From Phaeobacter piscinae (GTDB lineage Bacteria; Pseudomonadota; Alphaproteobacteria; Rhodobacterales; Rhodobacteraceae): a DNA stretch of 64,000 bases. The stretch's first letter is position 1; each line of letters opens with the position of its first letter. Under the pieces are notes generated by a model. That model worked only from the letters and a program-made list of their open reading frames with translations, was not told the origin of the DNA and did not search any database. Of the stretch, positions 41,812-51,625 are shown piece after piece. Where the stretch lies: NCBI RefSeq assembly GCF_002407245.1, contig NZ_CP010681.1:3423001-3487000 (forward strand), written 5' to 3'. The position numbers were made by a program, and so were the translations under genes.

Positions 41812-42694
41812 GGCGCCCGCAAAGATCATCCAACTCATCCAGAGATGCGTAGCTAACGCACAGAACACCGCTTTCACCACCCGCGCGATGATCAATCGAC
41901 ACTTTCATGCGCAGCGCGGCTGAGAGATCTGCTTCCAAGGCGCGCGTATCCGCATCTTTTTCTGCTGTTTTCTTGGCCGAACGCGCTGTTGCAACCTGCA
42001 GGCCGGCCGCATCTTTCTTCACCAGCGCCTCAGTCGCACGTACTGACAGACCACCTTTAACGATTTTCTTCGCCAAATCTGACGCATTGTCAGAAGTGAT
42101 AAGAGCACGGGCATGACCAGCTGAGAGACGTCGTTCTTGAACCAAAGACTGTACATCATCCGGCAGATGCAGCAGCCTGACCAGATTGGCGATATGGCTC
42201 CGGCTTTTACCAAGCGCTTCGGCCATTTTCTCCTGCGTATGGCCAAATTTATCCATCAACTGCTTGTAACTTTGCGCCTCTTCCATGGCGTTAAGGTCAG
42301 AGCGTTGAATGTTCTCAATGATGGCAACTTCCATCATCTCGACATCGGAATAGTCCCGAATAATGACCGGTACTTCGTGCAGTTTTGCGCCTTGCGCAGC
42401 ACGCCAGCGGCGTTCGCCGGCAACAATCTCATACTGCCCGCCAGGACGAGGCCGCACGATAAGAGGCTGAAGAACCCCCTTCTCCCGGATCGACGCGGTT
42501 AGGTCATCCAGATCTTCCTGCAAAAACTGGCGACGCGGCTGATCTGGGTTCGCGATAACTTTCTCGATTGGCACCATGACTTCGGTGCTTCTGACTGCCT
42601 GTTTTTCTGTGCTAACAGGTTCCGGGTTCACATCCGCCATTAGAGCTGACAAGCCTCTTCCCAATCCTCTGGGTTTGTTTTTCTTTTCTGACAT
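41801..42694 (-). CDS. parB: Chromosome partitioning protein ParB
   Basis: ParB is a CTP-dependent clamp that loads at parS and spreads. The 297 aa protein begins with the usual KKNKPRGLGRGLSALM, then has IANPDQPRRQF, GERRWRAAQ (CTP-binding), the helix-turn-helix region TQEKMAEALGKSRSHIANLVRLL and a C-terminal dimer domain. Two parS sites lie 1.4 and 3.3 kb away. It follows parA by 20 bases. Confidence 0.96.
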   Translation of the reverse strand: MSEKKNKPRGLGRGLSALMADVNPEPVSTEKQAVRSTEVMVPIEKVIANPDQPRRQFLQEDLDDLTASIREKGVLQPLIVRPRPGGQYEIVAGERRWRAAQGAKLHEVPVIIRDYSDVEMMEVAIIENIQRSDLNAMEEAQSYKQLMDKFGHTQEKMAEALGKSRSHIANLVRLLHLPDDVQSLVQERRLSAGHARALITSDNASDLAKKIVKGGLSVRATEALVKKDAAGLQVATARSAKKTAEKDADTRALEADLSAALRMKVSIDHRAGGESGVLCVSYASLDELDDLCGRLSR

Positions 42695-42714
42695 TACTGC
42701 GCCTCCAGCTGTGG

Positions 42715-43524
42715 TTAGGCTGCGAGTTTCTGATGTCTCGCAATCAGTTCTTCTGCAAGGGCGCGATACGCATTCGCCCCTAGCGAGTTCGTGTCGTAGG
42801 TCAATACCGGCAACGCGTACGACGGCGCCTCACTGACACGCACATTCCGAGGAATCTTCGTTTCAAAGACCAATTCCCCCAGATGCCCACGGGCGTCCTG
42901 CTCTACCTGCTGAGACAGGTTATTCCGCCGGTCGTACATCGTCAGCACAATTCCCTCAATCCGAAGGTTCGGGTTTGCTGTCTGACGCACCTCACGGATT
43001 GTAAGCATCAGTTGTGAGACCCCCTCAAGGGCGAAAAATTCGCTTTGCAATGGGACCAGCACAGAATGGGACGCAACCATCGCGTTGACGGTCAATAGGT
43101 TCAGAGATGGAGGACAGTCGATCAGGACGTAATCCCAATCGTAGTCATCCATTGCCGGCTGACGCAACGCATCGTGCAGCAGGAAGCTGCGCTTTTCATT
43201 TGTAAAAAGTTCGATATCCGCCGAACTCAGATCAACGGTCGCCGGGATAATGCAAAGGTCTTCAATCTCCGTCTCGCGGATAACCTCATTCAATGCAACA
43301 TCATCTACAAGAAGGTCATAGGTTGTAAGAGTGCGATCTGTGGCCTCGATTCCAAGACCTGTCGAGGCATTGCCTTGGGGATCCAGATCGACAACCAGGA
43401 CCCTATACCCCGTTTCAACCAGAGCTGCTGCCAAATTAATTGCGGTTGTCGTCTTGCCGACGCCACCCTTTTGATTGGCCACGGCAATAATTCGTGGCCC
43501 AGCCGGCCGGGACAAATCAGACAC
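42715..43524 (-). CDS. parA: Chromosome partitioning ATPase ParA
   Basis: The start is a GTG at 43524, with GGAG placed 6 bases upstream and an 8-base overlap with rsmG; the frame above it is inside rsmG. The 269 aa protein has the deviant Walker A NQKGGVGKTTTAINLA, VDLDPQGNAS, and LIDCPPSLNLLT. ParA with ParB and parS moves origins apart after replication. The position in rsmG-parA-parB is the ancient bacterial arrangement. Confidence 0.96.
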   Translation of the reverse strand: MSDLSRPAGPRIIAVANQKGGVGKTTTAINLAAALVETGYRVLVVDLDPQGNASTGLGIEATDRTLTTYDLLVDDVALNEVIRETEIEDLCIIPATVDLSSADIELFTNEKRSFLLHDALRQPAMDDYDWDYVLIDCPPSLNLLTVNAMVASHSVLVPLQSEFFALEGVSQLMLTIREVRQTANPNLRIEGIVLTMYDRRNNLSQQVEQDARGHLGELVFETKIPRNVRVSEAPSYALPVLTYDTNSLGANAYRALAEELIARHQKLAA

Positions 43525-44131
43525 GCGTAACTCCCCTGATTTCCAAAACAACCGCGTCGGGTTCAGTCCAACTCTTAGTGGATTTCAGGTCAAATTGCCA
43601 TTGGCTCCGCGCGTTATCCACTTCTTTTTTCCACTGTATTCCCTTGGAAAAAAGTGCAATTCCCTTCGGTTGGAGATGTCGTTCGGCAAAGCCAAGCAAC
43701 GTCGAAAGATCGGCTAGTGCACGTGCTGAGATAACATCAACCGCCATCGGCGGCACCTTTTCGATACGCTCAGATACCACCGTTGCCGTCACGCCGCATT
43801 CACGAATAGCCGTGCGAAGAAATGCGCACTTCCGCTGATCACTTTCGATCAGAGTAACTGCGCAATCTGGCGCTCGCTCCGCGGCCAGAATCGCGACAAC
43901 AACACCTGGAAAGCCACCGCCACTCCCGATATCAAGCCAGGACCGCGGAAAATCAATCCCTTGGCAAATCTGCACCGAATCTACGATGTGGCGATCCCAT
44001 ACATCGGCCAATGTGGATTTGGCGATAAGGTTGATTTTCGGAGACCACTTTTTAACAAGAGCTTCGTAGTGCTTAAGTCGCTCATATGTTTCACGTGAAA
44101 CATATGACTGTCCGATATTAATCTCACCCAT
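43517..44131 (-). CDS. rsmG: 16S rRNA (guanine527-N7)-methyltransferase RsmG
   Basis: RsmG (GidB) methylates G527 of 16S rRNA. The 204 aa protein has the family's HIVDSVQI, SWLDIGSGGGFPGVVVA SAM motif, and VISARALADLSTLLG. Residues 11-15 (VSRET) are encoded by a parS palindrome. It starts directly at the end of mnmG with no gap and overlaps parA by 8 bases. Confidence 0.95.
   Translation of the reverse strand: MGEINIGQSYVSRETYERLKHYEALVKKWSPKINLIAKSTLADVWDRHIVDSVQICQGIDFPRSWLDIGSGGGFPGVVVAILAAERAPDCAVTLIESDQRKCAFLRTAIRECGVTATVVSERIEKVPPMAVDVISARALADLSTLLGFAERHLQPKGIALFSKGIQWKKEVDNARSQWQFDLKSTKSWTEPDAVVLEIRGVTRV
44087..44102. promoter_or_regulatory. parS centromere site 1
   Basis: TGTTTCACGTGAAACA is a perfect palindrome identical to the bacterial parS consensus. 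It lies in the coding start of rsmG, about 2 kb from parB. It is the binding site of ParB. Confidence 0.95.
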
Positions 44132-46006
44132 TTATGCAGTCTTCCCATGGCTCGTGGTATCGCCGCGGCGTAGCCTTGCCAGGATCAGTGCCAGCGCCGC
44201 TGGTGTCATTCCATCGACCCTTCCCGCTTGGGCCAGGGTTTCAGGTCTGGATTTTTCCAGCTTTCCACGCAGCTCGTTCGACAAGCCCTCAAAATCGTAG
44301 GAAAAGTCAAATGGGATACGATACCCCTCGTCTCGTTTCAGCGCTTCGATCTCACGTTTCTGGCGAATGATGTAGTTCGCGTACAGGGCATCTCGCTCGA
44401 TTTGACGACGAATAGGGTCTTCGCAGGTTCCAAGATCGGGTAGCAGGCGCAAGATATCTTCGAACACCACATCAGGAAATGCCAATACGTCGGTCGCCGT
44501 CCGTCGGTTTCCGTCCTGATTTACCGTGATACCAGCTTCATTGATCTCTTTCGGTGTGAACCGTCGATTATCCATTTGGGATCGGGCCGCCTCGAGTTTC
44601 TCCATTTTTTTGGAAAAGAACTCACGACGCACCTCACCGACGCACCCAAGATCAAGCCCGATACCAGTCAACCGCTGATCAGCGTTGTCCGCACGCAAAG
44701 ATAGCCTGAATTCGGCCCGAGACGTGAACATTCGATAAGGTTCAGTCACTCCATTTGTTGTGAGATCATCGATCATCACGCCAATATAGCTGTCGGAGCG
44801 ACTAAACGTGACCGGTTCCATCTCTTTTGAATACCGTGCGGCATTCAACCCCGCTACAAGACCCTGTGCTGCAGCTTCCTCATATCCTGTGGTACCGTTG
44901 ATTTGCCCTGCAAGATATAGACCCCGATGCGACTTTAGGGCCAAATCTAGTCCCAAAGCGCGCGGATCCACATAATCATACTCAATTGCATACCCTGGCT
45001 GCAAGATCACGGCATCTTCCAAACCGAAAATGGAGCGAACATAACTCTCTTGGATGTCTAGTGGCAGACTTGTCGAAATACCATTTGGATAGACGGTATG
45101 ATCATCTGCTCCTTCCGGTTCGAGGAAGATTTGATGACTTTCTTTGTCAGCGAACCGTACCACTTTATCTTCAATTGACGGGCAATAGCGCGGACCAACG
45201 CCGTCGATGTGCCCGCCATACATGGCCGATTTTCCGAGATTGTCCCGAATAATGTCATGTGTCTGCGTGTTGGTATGTGTAATCCCACAAACGACTTGAG
45301 CTGCCGATGTAGATGTTGTCAAGAAACTGAAGAACGTAGGATCATCATCTCCGGGCTGCCCCTCCAGCTTCTCCCATGCGATGGTGCGGCCATCCAGTCG
45401 CGGTGGCGTGCCTGTCTTCAACCGCCCGAGTTGCACATCGAAACTGTCAAGTCTCTCTGCAAGGCGGATCGAAGGCTTATCCCCCATACGGCCGCCTGGT
45501 TTAGATACATCACCGATGTGAATAACGCCCCTCAGGAAGGTTCCGGATGTCAGAATGACGGCGTGACTTTTGATCTTGCTTTCGTCAGCCAGACACACCC
45601 CATTGACCTTGTTGCCAGTCATCATAAAATCGGTGACTTCGCCTGGGATAATATCAAGGTTAGGCTGGGCTTCTGTCTCAGCCAACATCTCACGACGATA
45701 GATCCTCCGATCTGACTGCGCCCTTGGGCCCTGCACAGCCGGCCCCTTGCGTCTATTGAGGAGGCGGAATTGTATGCCAGCTCTATCAGCGACACGCCCC
45801 ATAACGCCATCGAGTGCGTCGATCTCACGAACCAGATGCCCCTTACCCAATCCGCCAATTGCGGGATTGCAAGACATCACACCAATGCTGTCCTTTGTGA
45901 GGGTAACAAGAGCTGTTTTTGCGCCCATACGGGCGGCCGCATGGGCGGCCTCTGTCCCTGCATGCCCCCCACCAACAACGATGACATCGTAATCTGGATG
46001 TTTCAC
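44132..46006 (-). CDS. mnmG: tRNA uridine-5-carboxymethylaminomethyl modification enzyme MnmG
   Basis: MnmG (GidA) with MnmE modifies the wobble uridine of several tRNAs using FAD, NADH and a folate. The protein has [23 protein letters not shown] (in part GGGHAGTEA), [21 protein letters not shown] and [11 protein letters not shown]. Two starts are possible. The GTG at 46015 would give MFHVKH, but the AAGGAG site then has no spacing. The GTG at 46006 has 8 bases of spacing and gives MKHPDYD, so it is preferred. The parS site sits between the ribosome site and this start. Length 624 aa. Confidence 0.94.
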   Translation of the reverse strand: MKHPDYDVIVVGGGHAGTEAAHAAARMGAKTALVTLTKDSIGVMSCNPAIGGLGKGHLVREIDALDGVMGRVADRAGIQFRLLNRRKGPAVQGPRAQSDRRIYRREMLAETEAQPNLDIIPGEVTDFMMTGNKVNGVCLADESKIKSHAVILTSGTFLRGVIHIGDVSKPGGRMGDKPSIRLAERLDSFDVQLGRLKTGTPPRLDGRTIAWEKLEGQPGDDDPTFFSFLTTSTSAAQVVCGITHTNTQTHDIIRDNLGKSAMYGGHIDGVGPRYCPSIEDKVVRFADKESHQIFLEPEGADDHTVYPNGISTSLPLDIQESYVRSIFGLEDAVILQPGYAIEYDYVDPRALGLDLALKSHRGLYLAGQINGTTGYEEAAAQGLVAGLNAARYSKEMEPVTFSRSDSYIGVMIDDLTTNGVTEPYRMFTSRAEFRLSLRADNADQRLTGIGLDLGCVGEVRREFFSKKMEKLEAARSQMDNRRFTPKEINEAGITVNQDGNRRTATDVLAFPDVVFEDILRLLPDLGTCEDPIRRQIERDALYANYIIRQKREIEALKRDEGYRIPFDFSYDFEGLSNELRGKLEKSRPETLAQAGRVDGMTPAALALILARLRRGDTTSHGKTA

Positions 46007-46014
46007 GTGAAACA
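45999..46014. promoter_or_regulatory. parS centromere site 2
   Basis: A second perfect TGTTTCACGTGAAACA, at the 5' end of mnmG, 1.9 kb from the first and identical to it. Depending on the mnmG start it is coding (FHVKH) or just upstream. Confidence 0.95.
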
Positions 46015-46018
46015 CTCC

Positions 46019-47311
46019 TTACTTTCCCAAGCAAAAACTGGAGAAGATTTCATCCAAAAGGTTCTCTACCCCTACACGGCCAACCAACATCTCCAAGGCG
46101 CGAAGGGCCGAACGCAGATCTTCAGCAGCGACATCATAAAACTCTGGACCGTAGTTTAGCACATCTTGCGCGGTCTTCAGGCGGTCATATGCCGTCTTCA
46201 TTGTCTCTCGATGTCGCGCACGCGTGGCAATACCTGCCTTACCAGCACGATTTTTCAGCGCTTTGGTAATGTCCGCGATCAGCACGTCTATGCCCTGCCC
46301 GGTTTGTCCGGAAACCGCCTTTTTAGAAGCATCATTGCCGATCAGATCCGCCTTTGGGGTAACAACAATATCGTCCTCAAGGATGTCGATATCAATTGCA
46401 TCTCGATCATTGGTCAAAAACACGCGAAGGTCTGCCGCCTCTGCCCGTTTCTTCGCTATTTTGATGCCGATCCCTTCGACATGATCGTCAGTCTCGCGCA
46501 GGCCGGCGGTATCAAGAAGAGTCACGGGCAGACCCGCCAAATCCATCCTTACCTCGATCACGTCCCGGGTCGTGCCGGCATATTCCGACGTGATAGCAGC
46601 CTCGCGGCCGGCCAGAGCATTGAGTAGTGTTGACTTGCCAACGTTTGGTGCACCGATGATTGCAACTTCAAATCCGCTGCGAATCCGTTCAGCCATCTGT
46701 ACACCAGAAATCTGAGGTTCCAAATCCGCTGTTACGCCGGCCAAAAGCTCTTTGACTTCCTCAGTGACATCTACGGGAACATCTTCATCGGCAAAGTCAA
46801 TTGTTACCTCAATCAGGGATGCAGCGCGAATAAGGTCTTTTCGCCAGCGCTCAGCCAAATCAGAAAGCCCGCCGGCGAGTACGGCTTGCGCCTGTACCCG
46901 CTGCGCCTCGGTCTCTGCATCGATCAAATCCGCCAATGCCTCAACCTGGGAGAGGTCCAGCTTACCATTTTCAAGCGCACGGCGGGTAAACTCACCTGGG
47001 TCCGCCAGTCGCACATCTTCAAACTGACCCAATAGATCAAGCATGGCACTGACAACCGACGTGCTGCCATGGACCTGAAATTCAACGGTATCCTCACCAG
47101 TGAAGCTATTCGGGCCGGCGAAAGTGAGCACCAAGGCTTCGTCGATACGCGCCTTACTGCGATCAGACAGAACGCGCAACGCCCGACCAGGACAGGGCAA
47201 AGCACCGCCACTGATAACAGAAGCGGTGCTGATAGCCTTTGGGCCAGAGAGACGTATAACCGAAACGCCGGCCTTCCCTTGGGCGGAGGCCAGCGCAAAG
47301 ATCGTGTCCAT
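46019..47311 (-). CDS. mnmE: tRNA modification GTPase MnmE
   Basis: MnmE is the GTPase partner of MnmG. The 430 aa protein has the tetrahydrofolate-binding N-terminal domain (TIFALASAQGKAGVSVIRLSG, GEDTVEFQVHG), G1 GAPNVGKSTLLN near 222, DTAGLRETDD, and the C-terminal catalytic CLGK motif, here FCLGK. It ends a few bases before the ribosome site of mnmG, so both are made from one transcript. Confidence 0.96.
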   Translation of the reverse strand: MDTIFALASAQGKAGVSVIRLSGPKAISTASVISGGALPCPGRALRVLSDRSKARIDEALVLTFAGPNSFTGEDTVEFQVHGSTSVVSAMLDLLGQFEDVRLADPGEFTRRALENGKLDLSQVEALADLIDAETEAQRVQAQAVLAGGLSDLAERWRKDLIRAASLIEVTIDFADEDVPVDVTEEVKELLAGVTADLEPQISGVQMAERIRSGFEVAIIGAPNVGKSTLLNALAGREAAITSEYAGTTRDVIEVRMDLAGLPVTLLDTAGLRETDDHVEGIGIKIAKKRAEAADLRVFLTNDRDAIDIDILEDDIVVTPKADLIGNDASKKAVSGQTGQGIDVLIADITKALKNRAGKAGIATRARHRETMKTAYDRLKTAQDVLNYGPEFYDVAAEDLRSALRALEMLVGRVGVENLLDEIFSSFCLGK

Positions 47312-47343
47312 CAGGTGACCTTCCTTTCGTGCCGGCCAGTCTA

Positions 47344-48615
47344 CTAGGTGTTCATTGAGTCGAAGAATTCGGAATTTGTCTTCGTTTGCTTCAACTTAGA
47401 CAAAAGGAATTCAATCGCGTCGGTGGTACCCATTGGGTTCAGAATCCGGCGTAACACAAATGTTTTGGCGAGATCGCCTTTGTCAACGAGCAGATCCTCT
47501 TTCCGTGTACCGGATTTGAGAATATCGATCGCTGGGAACACGCGTTTGTCTGCGATCTTCCGATCAAGGACGATTTCAGAGTTACCGGTCCCTTTGAATT
47601 CTTCAAAGATCACCTCGTCCATCCGACTACCGGTGTCGATGAGAGCCGTCGCGATGATCGTCAAAGAGCCGCCTTCTTCGATATTTCGGGCCGCACCAAA
47701 GAATCGTTTGGGACGTTGCAGCGCGTTTGCATCAACACCACCAGTCAAGACTTTACCAGAAGACGGCACCACTGTGTTGAATGCTCTACCAAGTCTTGTG
47801 ATCGAGTCGAGAAGAATAACAACATCTCGTTTATGCTCTACCAAACGCTTGGCCTTCTCGATGACCATTTCGGACACCGCAACGTGGCGGGTCGCAGGTT
47901 CGTCGAAGGTGGAGGACACGACCTCACCCTTGACCGAGCGCTGCATATCGGTGACCTCTTCCGGGCGTTCGTCGATCAGGAGAACGATCAGATAGCATTC
48001 GGGGTGATTCTTCGCGATGGAATGCGCGATGTTCTGGAGAATAACTGTCTTACCGGTCCGCGGTGGCGCCACGATCAGGGATCGCTGGCCTTTACCAATC
48101 GGGGAGACCAAATCGATCACGCGGGCAGAGCGATCTTTGATGGTCGGATCTTCGATCTCCATCTTCAGGCGCTCATCAGGATAGAGCGGTGTCAGGTTGT
48201 CAAAAGCGATCTTGTGACGGGCCTTCTCCGGCTCTTCGAAGTTGATTTTGGTGACATTCGTCAGCGCAAAATACCGTTCGTTTTCCAGCGGCGATTTGAT
48301 CTGGCCGTCAACCGTATCGCCGGTCCGCAGCGCATATTGCCGGATCATATCGGGCGAAACATAGATATCGTCGGGACCCGGCAGATAGTTGGCCTCGGGC
48401 GAGCGCAGGAACCCGAATCCATCTTGAAGAACCTCAAGCACACCATCGCCGGCAATTTCCCAGCCTTCATCCGCGCGTTCGCGGAGAATCTGGAACATCA
48501 TCTCACCCTTGCGCATGGTGGAGGCGTTTTCGATCTCCAGCTCTTCGGCCATGGACAGAAGGTCCTTAGGGCTCTTGGCCTTAAGATCGGAAAGGTTCAG
48601 GGATTGAACGGTCAT
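47344..48615 (-). CDS. rho: Transcription termination factor Rho
   Basis: Rho is a hexameric RNA helicase. The start at 48615 gives 423 aa, normal for proteobacteria: an N-terminal Rho-N helix pair ([21 protein letters not shown]), the RNA-binding cold-shock fold with [22 protein letters not shown], Walker A APPRTGKT, the Q-loop and DSITRLGRA. The 5' leader has a promoter and a hairpin at 48634-48653 next to the start, consistent with self-control of Rho. Confidence 0.97.
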   Translation of the reverse strand: MTVQSLNLSDLKAKSPKDLLSMAEELEIENASTMRKGEMMFQILRERADEGWEIAGDGVLEVLQDGFGFLRSPEANYLPGPDDIYVSPDMIRQYALRTGDTVDGQIKSPLENERYFALTNVTKINFEEPEKARHKIAFDNLTPLYPDERLKMEIEDPTIKDRSARVIDLVSPIGKGQRSLIVAPPRTGKTVILQNIAHSIAKNHPECYLIVLLIDERPEEVTDMQRSVKGEVVSSTFDEPATRHVAVSEMVIEKAKRLVEHKRDVVILLDSITRLGRAFNTVVPSSGKVLTGGVDANALQRPKRFFGAARNIEEGGSLTIIATALIDTGSRMDEVIFEEFKGTGNSEIVLDRKIADKRVFPAIDILKSGTRKEDLLVDKGDLAKTFVLRRILNPMGTTDAIEFLLSKLKQTKTNSEFFDSMNT

Positions 48616-48633
48616 ATATATACGGCCTTTGTT

Positions 48634-48653
48634 CTCCCCTGAGATCTGGGGAG
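48634..48653 (-). promoter_or_regulatory. Hairpin in the rho leader
   Basis: CTCCCC (48634-48639) and GGGGAG (48648-48653) pair around an 8-base loop holding AGATCT. On the minus strand it lies 18 bases upstream of the rho ATG. Confidence 0.4.
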
Positions 48654-48707
48654 CGGTGTCATAGGTATAAGGAAGACACGAGTGCCCGGACGGGCCCGTT
48701 AGCCGCA

Positions 48708-48736
48708 TACATAAGGGGTCCACCCTGCTGAGTCAA
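48708..48736 (-). promoter_or_regulatory. Candidate promoter of rho
   Basis: TTGACT (48731-48736) and TATGTA (48708-48713) on the minus strand are separated by exactly 17 bases, about 90 bases before the rho ATG. Confidence 0.55.
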
Positions 48737-48744
48737 ATCCCCGC

Positions 48745-49200
48745 TCAGAACTTGAAAATGACCGATATGACGATGACCACCATCAGCAGTGTCGGGACTT
48801 CGTTCATCATTCTATAGCTGCGACCACTGCGGGTGTTCTTCCCATTTGCGAAGTCACGGTGACGGATCAGCAGCCAGTGGTGGAACCAGGTCATCCCCAG
48901 AACGCTCAGGCCCTTCGTCCAGGGCCAAAGACTACTCCAGTCGACCAACCCCGGCGTCAGCACCATTAACAGCCCTGCAGCCCAGCTGACGTACATAGCG
49001 GGCCTCATGATGATGCGGAGCAACTTCTCTTCCATCATGACAAAGATGGGAAGGCTGTCCGGCACCTTCTCTGCCTGCTCCACGTGATAAACGAAAAGCC
49101 TCGGGAGGTAGAACAGTCCTGCCATCCAGCTAATCACTGCCATGATGTGCAGAGATTTGGCGTAGGGGTAAATTTCAAAGAGCAGATCGCTCAGATCCAT
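48745..49200 (-). CDS. hemJ: Protoporphyrinogen IX oxidase HemJ
   Basis: HemJ is the membrane-bound protoporphyrinogen oxidase of most proteobacteria without HemG or HemY. The 151 aa protein has about four transmembrane helices and the family residues in YAKSLHIMAVISWMAGLFYLPRLFVYH (recognised by SLHIMAVISWMAGLFYLPR), MRPAMYVSWAAGL and MTWFHHWLLIRHRDF. It borders the putative oriC and ends before the rho promoter. Confidence 0.93.
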   Translation of the reverse strand: MDLSDLLFEIYPYAKSLHIMAVISWMAGLFYLPRLFVYHVEQAEKVPDSLPIFVMMEEKLLRIIMRPAMYVSWAAGLLMVLTPGLVDWSSLWPWTKGLSVLGMTWFHHWLLIRHRDFANGKNTRSGRSYRMMNEVPTLLMVVIVISVIFKF

Positions 49201-49605
49201 GGCAGGCCTCTCGGTTCCCTCTCTCCCCTTAAAATATAAGTATTTTAAAAGGATGATGTTTTAGTAGTGCACCCTAAAAACGGTGGATAACTGACTCGTC
49301 CACCGGCTTATCCCCGCTTGGGATAACTTACCAGCATTACCCCCAGCGACATGATGCCTCTTGCCGGCAGGCTATAAAAACATGAGAAATATCACGTTCA
49401 TTTTGGGGTTTGGATGTGGGGATAAACCTGGGGTGAAATCGGAGCAACTGAGATATCCACGATTTCAAAGTTATCCCTATCCTCTCAGGGCGAATCTGCC
49501 GGCAAGCAAATGGGGATTTTGAGGTTCTCCACGGCTTGCGAAATGGCCGAAATTTCATACAAACCATCCTAAGCTCATCACACTCTTGCCCACGGGGTTT
49601 TCCAC
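49201..49605. other. Putative chromosomal replication origin (oriC)
   Basis: This 405-base segment has no credible gene. At its left end is an AT-rich palindrome, TTAAAATA (49229-49236) and TATTTTAA (49241-49248), within a longer AT-rich unwinding-type region (49229-49265). Nonamers like the DnaA box TTATCCACA, on either strand, lie at 49282, 49308, 49318, 49417, 49453, 49471 and 49598 (7-8 of 9 matches each). Flanking genes hemJ and rho on one side and maf, aroE, coaE, dnaQ on the other diverge from it, and parAB-parS is 5-7 kb away. IHF or CtrA sites were not found with confidence. Confidence 0.8.
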
Positions 49606-50205
49606 ATGTCTACCCACATCGTTCTGGCTTCCGGATCGCAGATACGCGCCCAGCTGCTGCGGCAGGCTGGCGTTCCGTTTGAGGTCGCCGCGGCCCGCAT
49701 CGACGAAGCGGCGATCAAGGCGGCGCTTCTGGCTGAGGAGGCCACGCCGCGTGATATCTCCGATACGCTGGCAGAGGCGAAGGCGCGCAAGGTCAGCGCC
49801 AAGTTCCCCGGTGCCCTGGTGTTGGGCTGTGATCAGGTCCTCGAGTTTGATGGAAAATTGTTATCAAAACCAAAAGATTCGGATGACGCCTTTGCTCAGC
49901 TGAAGATGATGCGCGGTAAGCGACATATGTTATTGTCCGCTGCGGTCATCTATCGCGACAATGAGCCGCTGTGGCGGCATATCGGCCAGGTGCGGCTTAG
50001 GATGCGGTCCAGTTCGGATGCATATCTGCGCAGTTATGTTGCGCGAAACTGGGACAGCATTCAGCATGCCGTTGGCGGATATAAGCTGGAGGAAGAAGGG
50101 GTTCGATTGTTCAGCGCCATCGAGGGAGACTATTTCAACGTGCTTGGATTACCGTTGTTGGAGCTGCTGAACCATCTGGCCCTTCAGGGAGTGATTGAGC
50201 AATGA
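49606..50205 (+). CDS. maf: Maf-like nucleotide pyrophosphatase
   Basis: Maf proteins hydrolyse modified or canonical nucleoside triphosphates. The 199 aa protein has the N-terminal [20 protein letters not shown], then [18 protein letters not shown], with the conserved basic and acidic residues of the HAM1/Maf fold, and [26 protein letters not shown] near the end (in part [13 protein letters not shown]). Its start overlaps the last DnaA-box-like site of oriC. It leads the maf-aroE-coaE-dnaQ operon, where each gene overlaps the next. Confidence 0.92.
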   Translation: MSTHIVLASGSQIRAQLLRQAGVPFEVAAARIDEAAIKAALLAEEATPRDISDTLAEAKARKVSAKFPGALVLGCDQVLEFDGKLLSKPKDSDDAFAQLKMMRGKRHMLLSAAVIYRDNEPLWRHIGQVRLRMRSSSDAYLRSYVARNWDSIQHAVGGYKLEEEGVRLFSAIEGDYFNVLGLPLLELLNHLALQGVIEQ

Positions 50206-51035
50206 ATGATACTCGGATTCCGCTGGCTGGCGTGATCGGCAGCCCGGTGGCCCATTCCCGATCGCCATTGGTGCACGGCCATTGGCTCCGGACTTATGGG
50301 ATTGCTGGTCACTATGTGCCGCTGCATGTCGAACCCGGTCAGTTGGAGGAGGTTGTCCGCAGTCTGCCCAAGATGGGATTTGTTGGGGCCAACATCACCA
50401 TCCCGCATAAGGAACAGATTATGGAGATCGCCGATCAGGTGACGGATCGTGCGACATTGATCGGTGCGGCCAACACGCTGATCTTCCGTCCTGACGGCTC
50501 AATTCTTGCTGATAATACAGATGGTTACGGGTTTATCACCAATCTGCACCAGGCCGCGCCGGATTGGGATCCTGCCACCGGTCCAGCCGTAGTATTTGGG
50601 GCCGGCGGTGCCAGTCGCGCGGTGATCGCTTCACTGCTTGAGGCAGGCGTACCAGAGATTCTGCTGAGCAATCGCACGCGGGAACGCGCGGATCAGTTCC
50701 GCAGTGAATTTGGCTCCCGCATTCAGGTCGTCGACTGGGTGCAGGTTGGCAACGTGATCGAACAGGCTGCACTCCTGGTGAATACAACCTCTCTTGGGAT
50801 GGTCGGAAAGCCACGCCTGCGTGTGCCCTTGGACGGGCTGCGCTCCAGCACTGTTGTGACGGATCTGGTCTATACACCGCTGAAAACGGATATGCTGCAA
50901 TGGGCCGAGGATATCGGCTGTACCACCGTTGATGGTCTGGGAATGCTGTTGCATCAGGCCGTACCGGGGTTTGAGCGCTGGTTTGGCAAACGACCTGAGG
51001 TGGACGCTGCAACGCGGGAGGCCGCATTGGCATGA
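50202..51035 (+). CDS. aroE: Shikimate dehydrogenase
   Basis: AroE reduces 3-dehydroshikimate with NADPH in aromatic amino acid synthesis. The 277 aa protein has [30 protein letters not shown] with the catalytic Lys, DNTDGYGF, and the GAGGASRAV dinucleotide loop, with [20 protein letters not shown] (in part [10 protein letters not shown]) at the C-terminus. It overlaps maf by 4 bases and coaE by 4 bases (ATGA). Confidence 0.96.
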   Translation: MNDTRIPLAGVIGSPVAHSRSPLVHGHWLRTYGIAGHYVPLHVEPGQLEEVVRSLPKMGFVGANITIPHKEQIMEIADQVTDRATLIGAANTLIFRPDGSILADNTDGYGFITNLHQAAPDWDPATGPAVVFGAGGASRAVIASLLEAGVPEILLSNRTRERADQFRSEFGSRIQVVDWVQVGNVIEQAALLVNTTSLGMVGKPRLRVPLDGLRSSTVVTDLVYTPLKTDMLQWAEDIGCTTVDGLGMLLHQAVPGFERWFGKRPEVDAATREAALA

Positions 51036-51625
51036 GCTACGCGTTAGGGTTAACCGGATCCATCGGTATGGGGAAAAGCGCAACTGCGCAAATCTTTGCC
51101 GAAGAAGGCTGCGCAGTCTGGGACGCGGATGCTGCGGTTCACCGTCTTTATGATGTGGGCGGCGCAGCGGTTGCCCCCATCGGGGATGCATGGCCAGCGG
51201 CTGTTATCGAAGGACGGGTTGACCGGGGTCGCTTGCGTGACATCATCGCCGGCGATGGCAGCGCCCTGCCCCGGATTGAGACAATCGTGCACCCGCTTGT
51301 TGCGGCTGATCGCGAGGCTTTCAGAGCGTCGTCGTCACATGATGTTCTGGTGTTTGATATCCCGCTGCTGTTTGAAACTGGTGGTGACGCAGGAATGGAT
51401 GCCGTCGCCTGCGTCTGGATCAATGCCGAGACCCAGCGCCAGCGGGTCCTTGCGCGCAAGACGATGACGGTTGAGCAATTTGAACAAATCCTGCAAAAAC
51501 AGATGCCGATAGAGGATAAGAAAGCGCGGGCCGATTATCTGATCGAGACCGACACCCCGGATCACGCCAAAGCACAGGTACGGTCCATCCTCGCACAAAT
51601 TAGAAGGCAGATCGCAGATGCGTGA
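51032..51625 (+). CDS. coaE: Dephospho-CoA kinase
   Basis: CoaE phosphorylates dephospho-CoA, the last step of coenzyme A synthesis. The 197 aa protein has the P-loop GLTGSIGMGKSA near residues 6-17, WDADAAVHRLYD, and DIPLLFETGGDAGMDAV. The neighbours and overlaps place it in a conserved origin-proximal operon. It overlaps dnaQ by 8 bases. Confidence 0.95.
   Translation: MSYALGLTGSIGMGKSATAQIFAEEGCAVWDADAAVHRLYDVGGAAVAPIGDAWPAAVIEGRVDRGRLRDIIAGDGSALPRIETIVHPLVAADREAFRASSSHDVLVFDIPLLFETGGDAGMDAVACVWINAETQRQRVLARKTMTVEQFEQILQKQMPIEDKKARADYLIETDTPDHAKAQVRSILAQIRRQIADA

Noticed and set aside
49337-49567. 76-codon frame in the predicted oriC
   Set aside because: No ribosome site or family pattern, and it crosses several DnaA-box-like sites.
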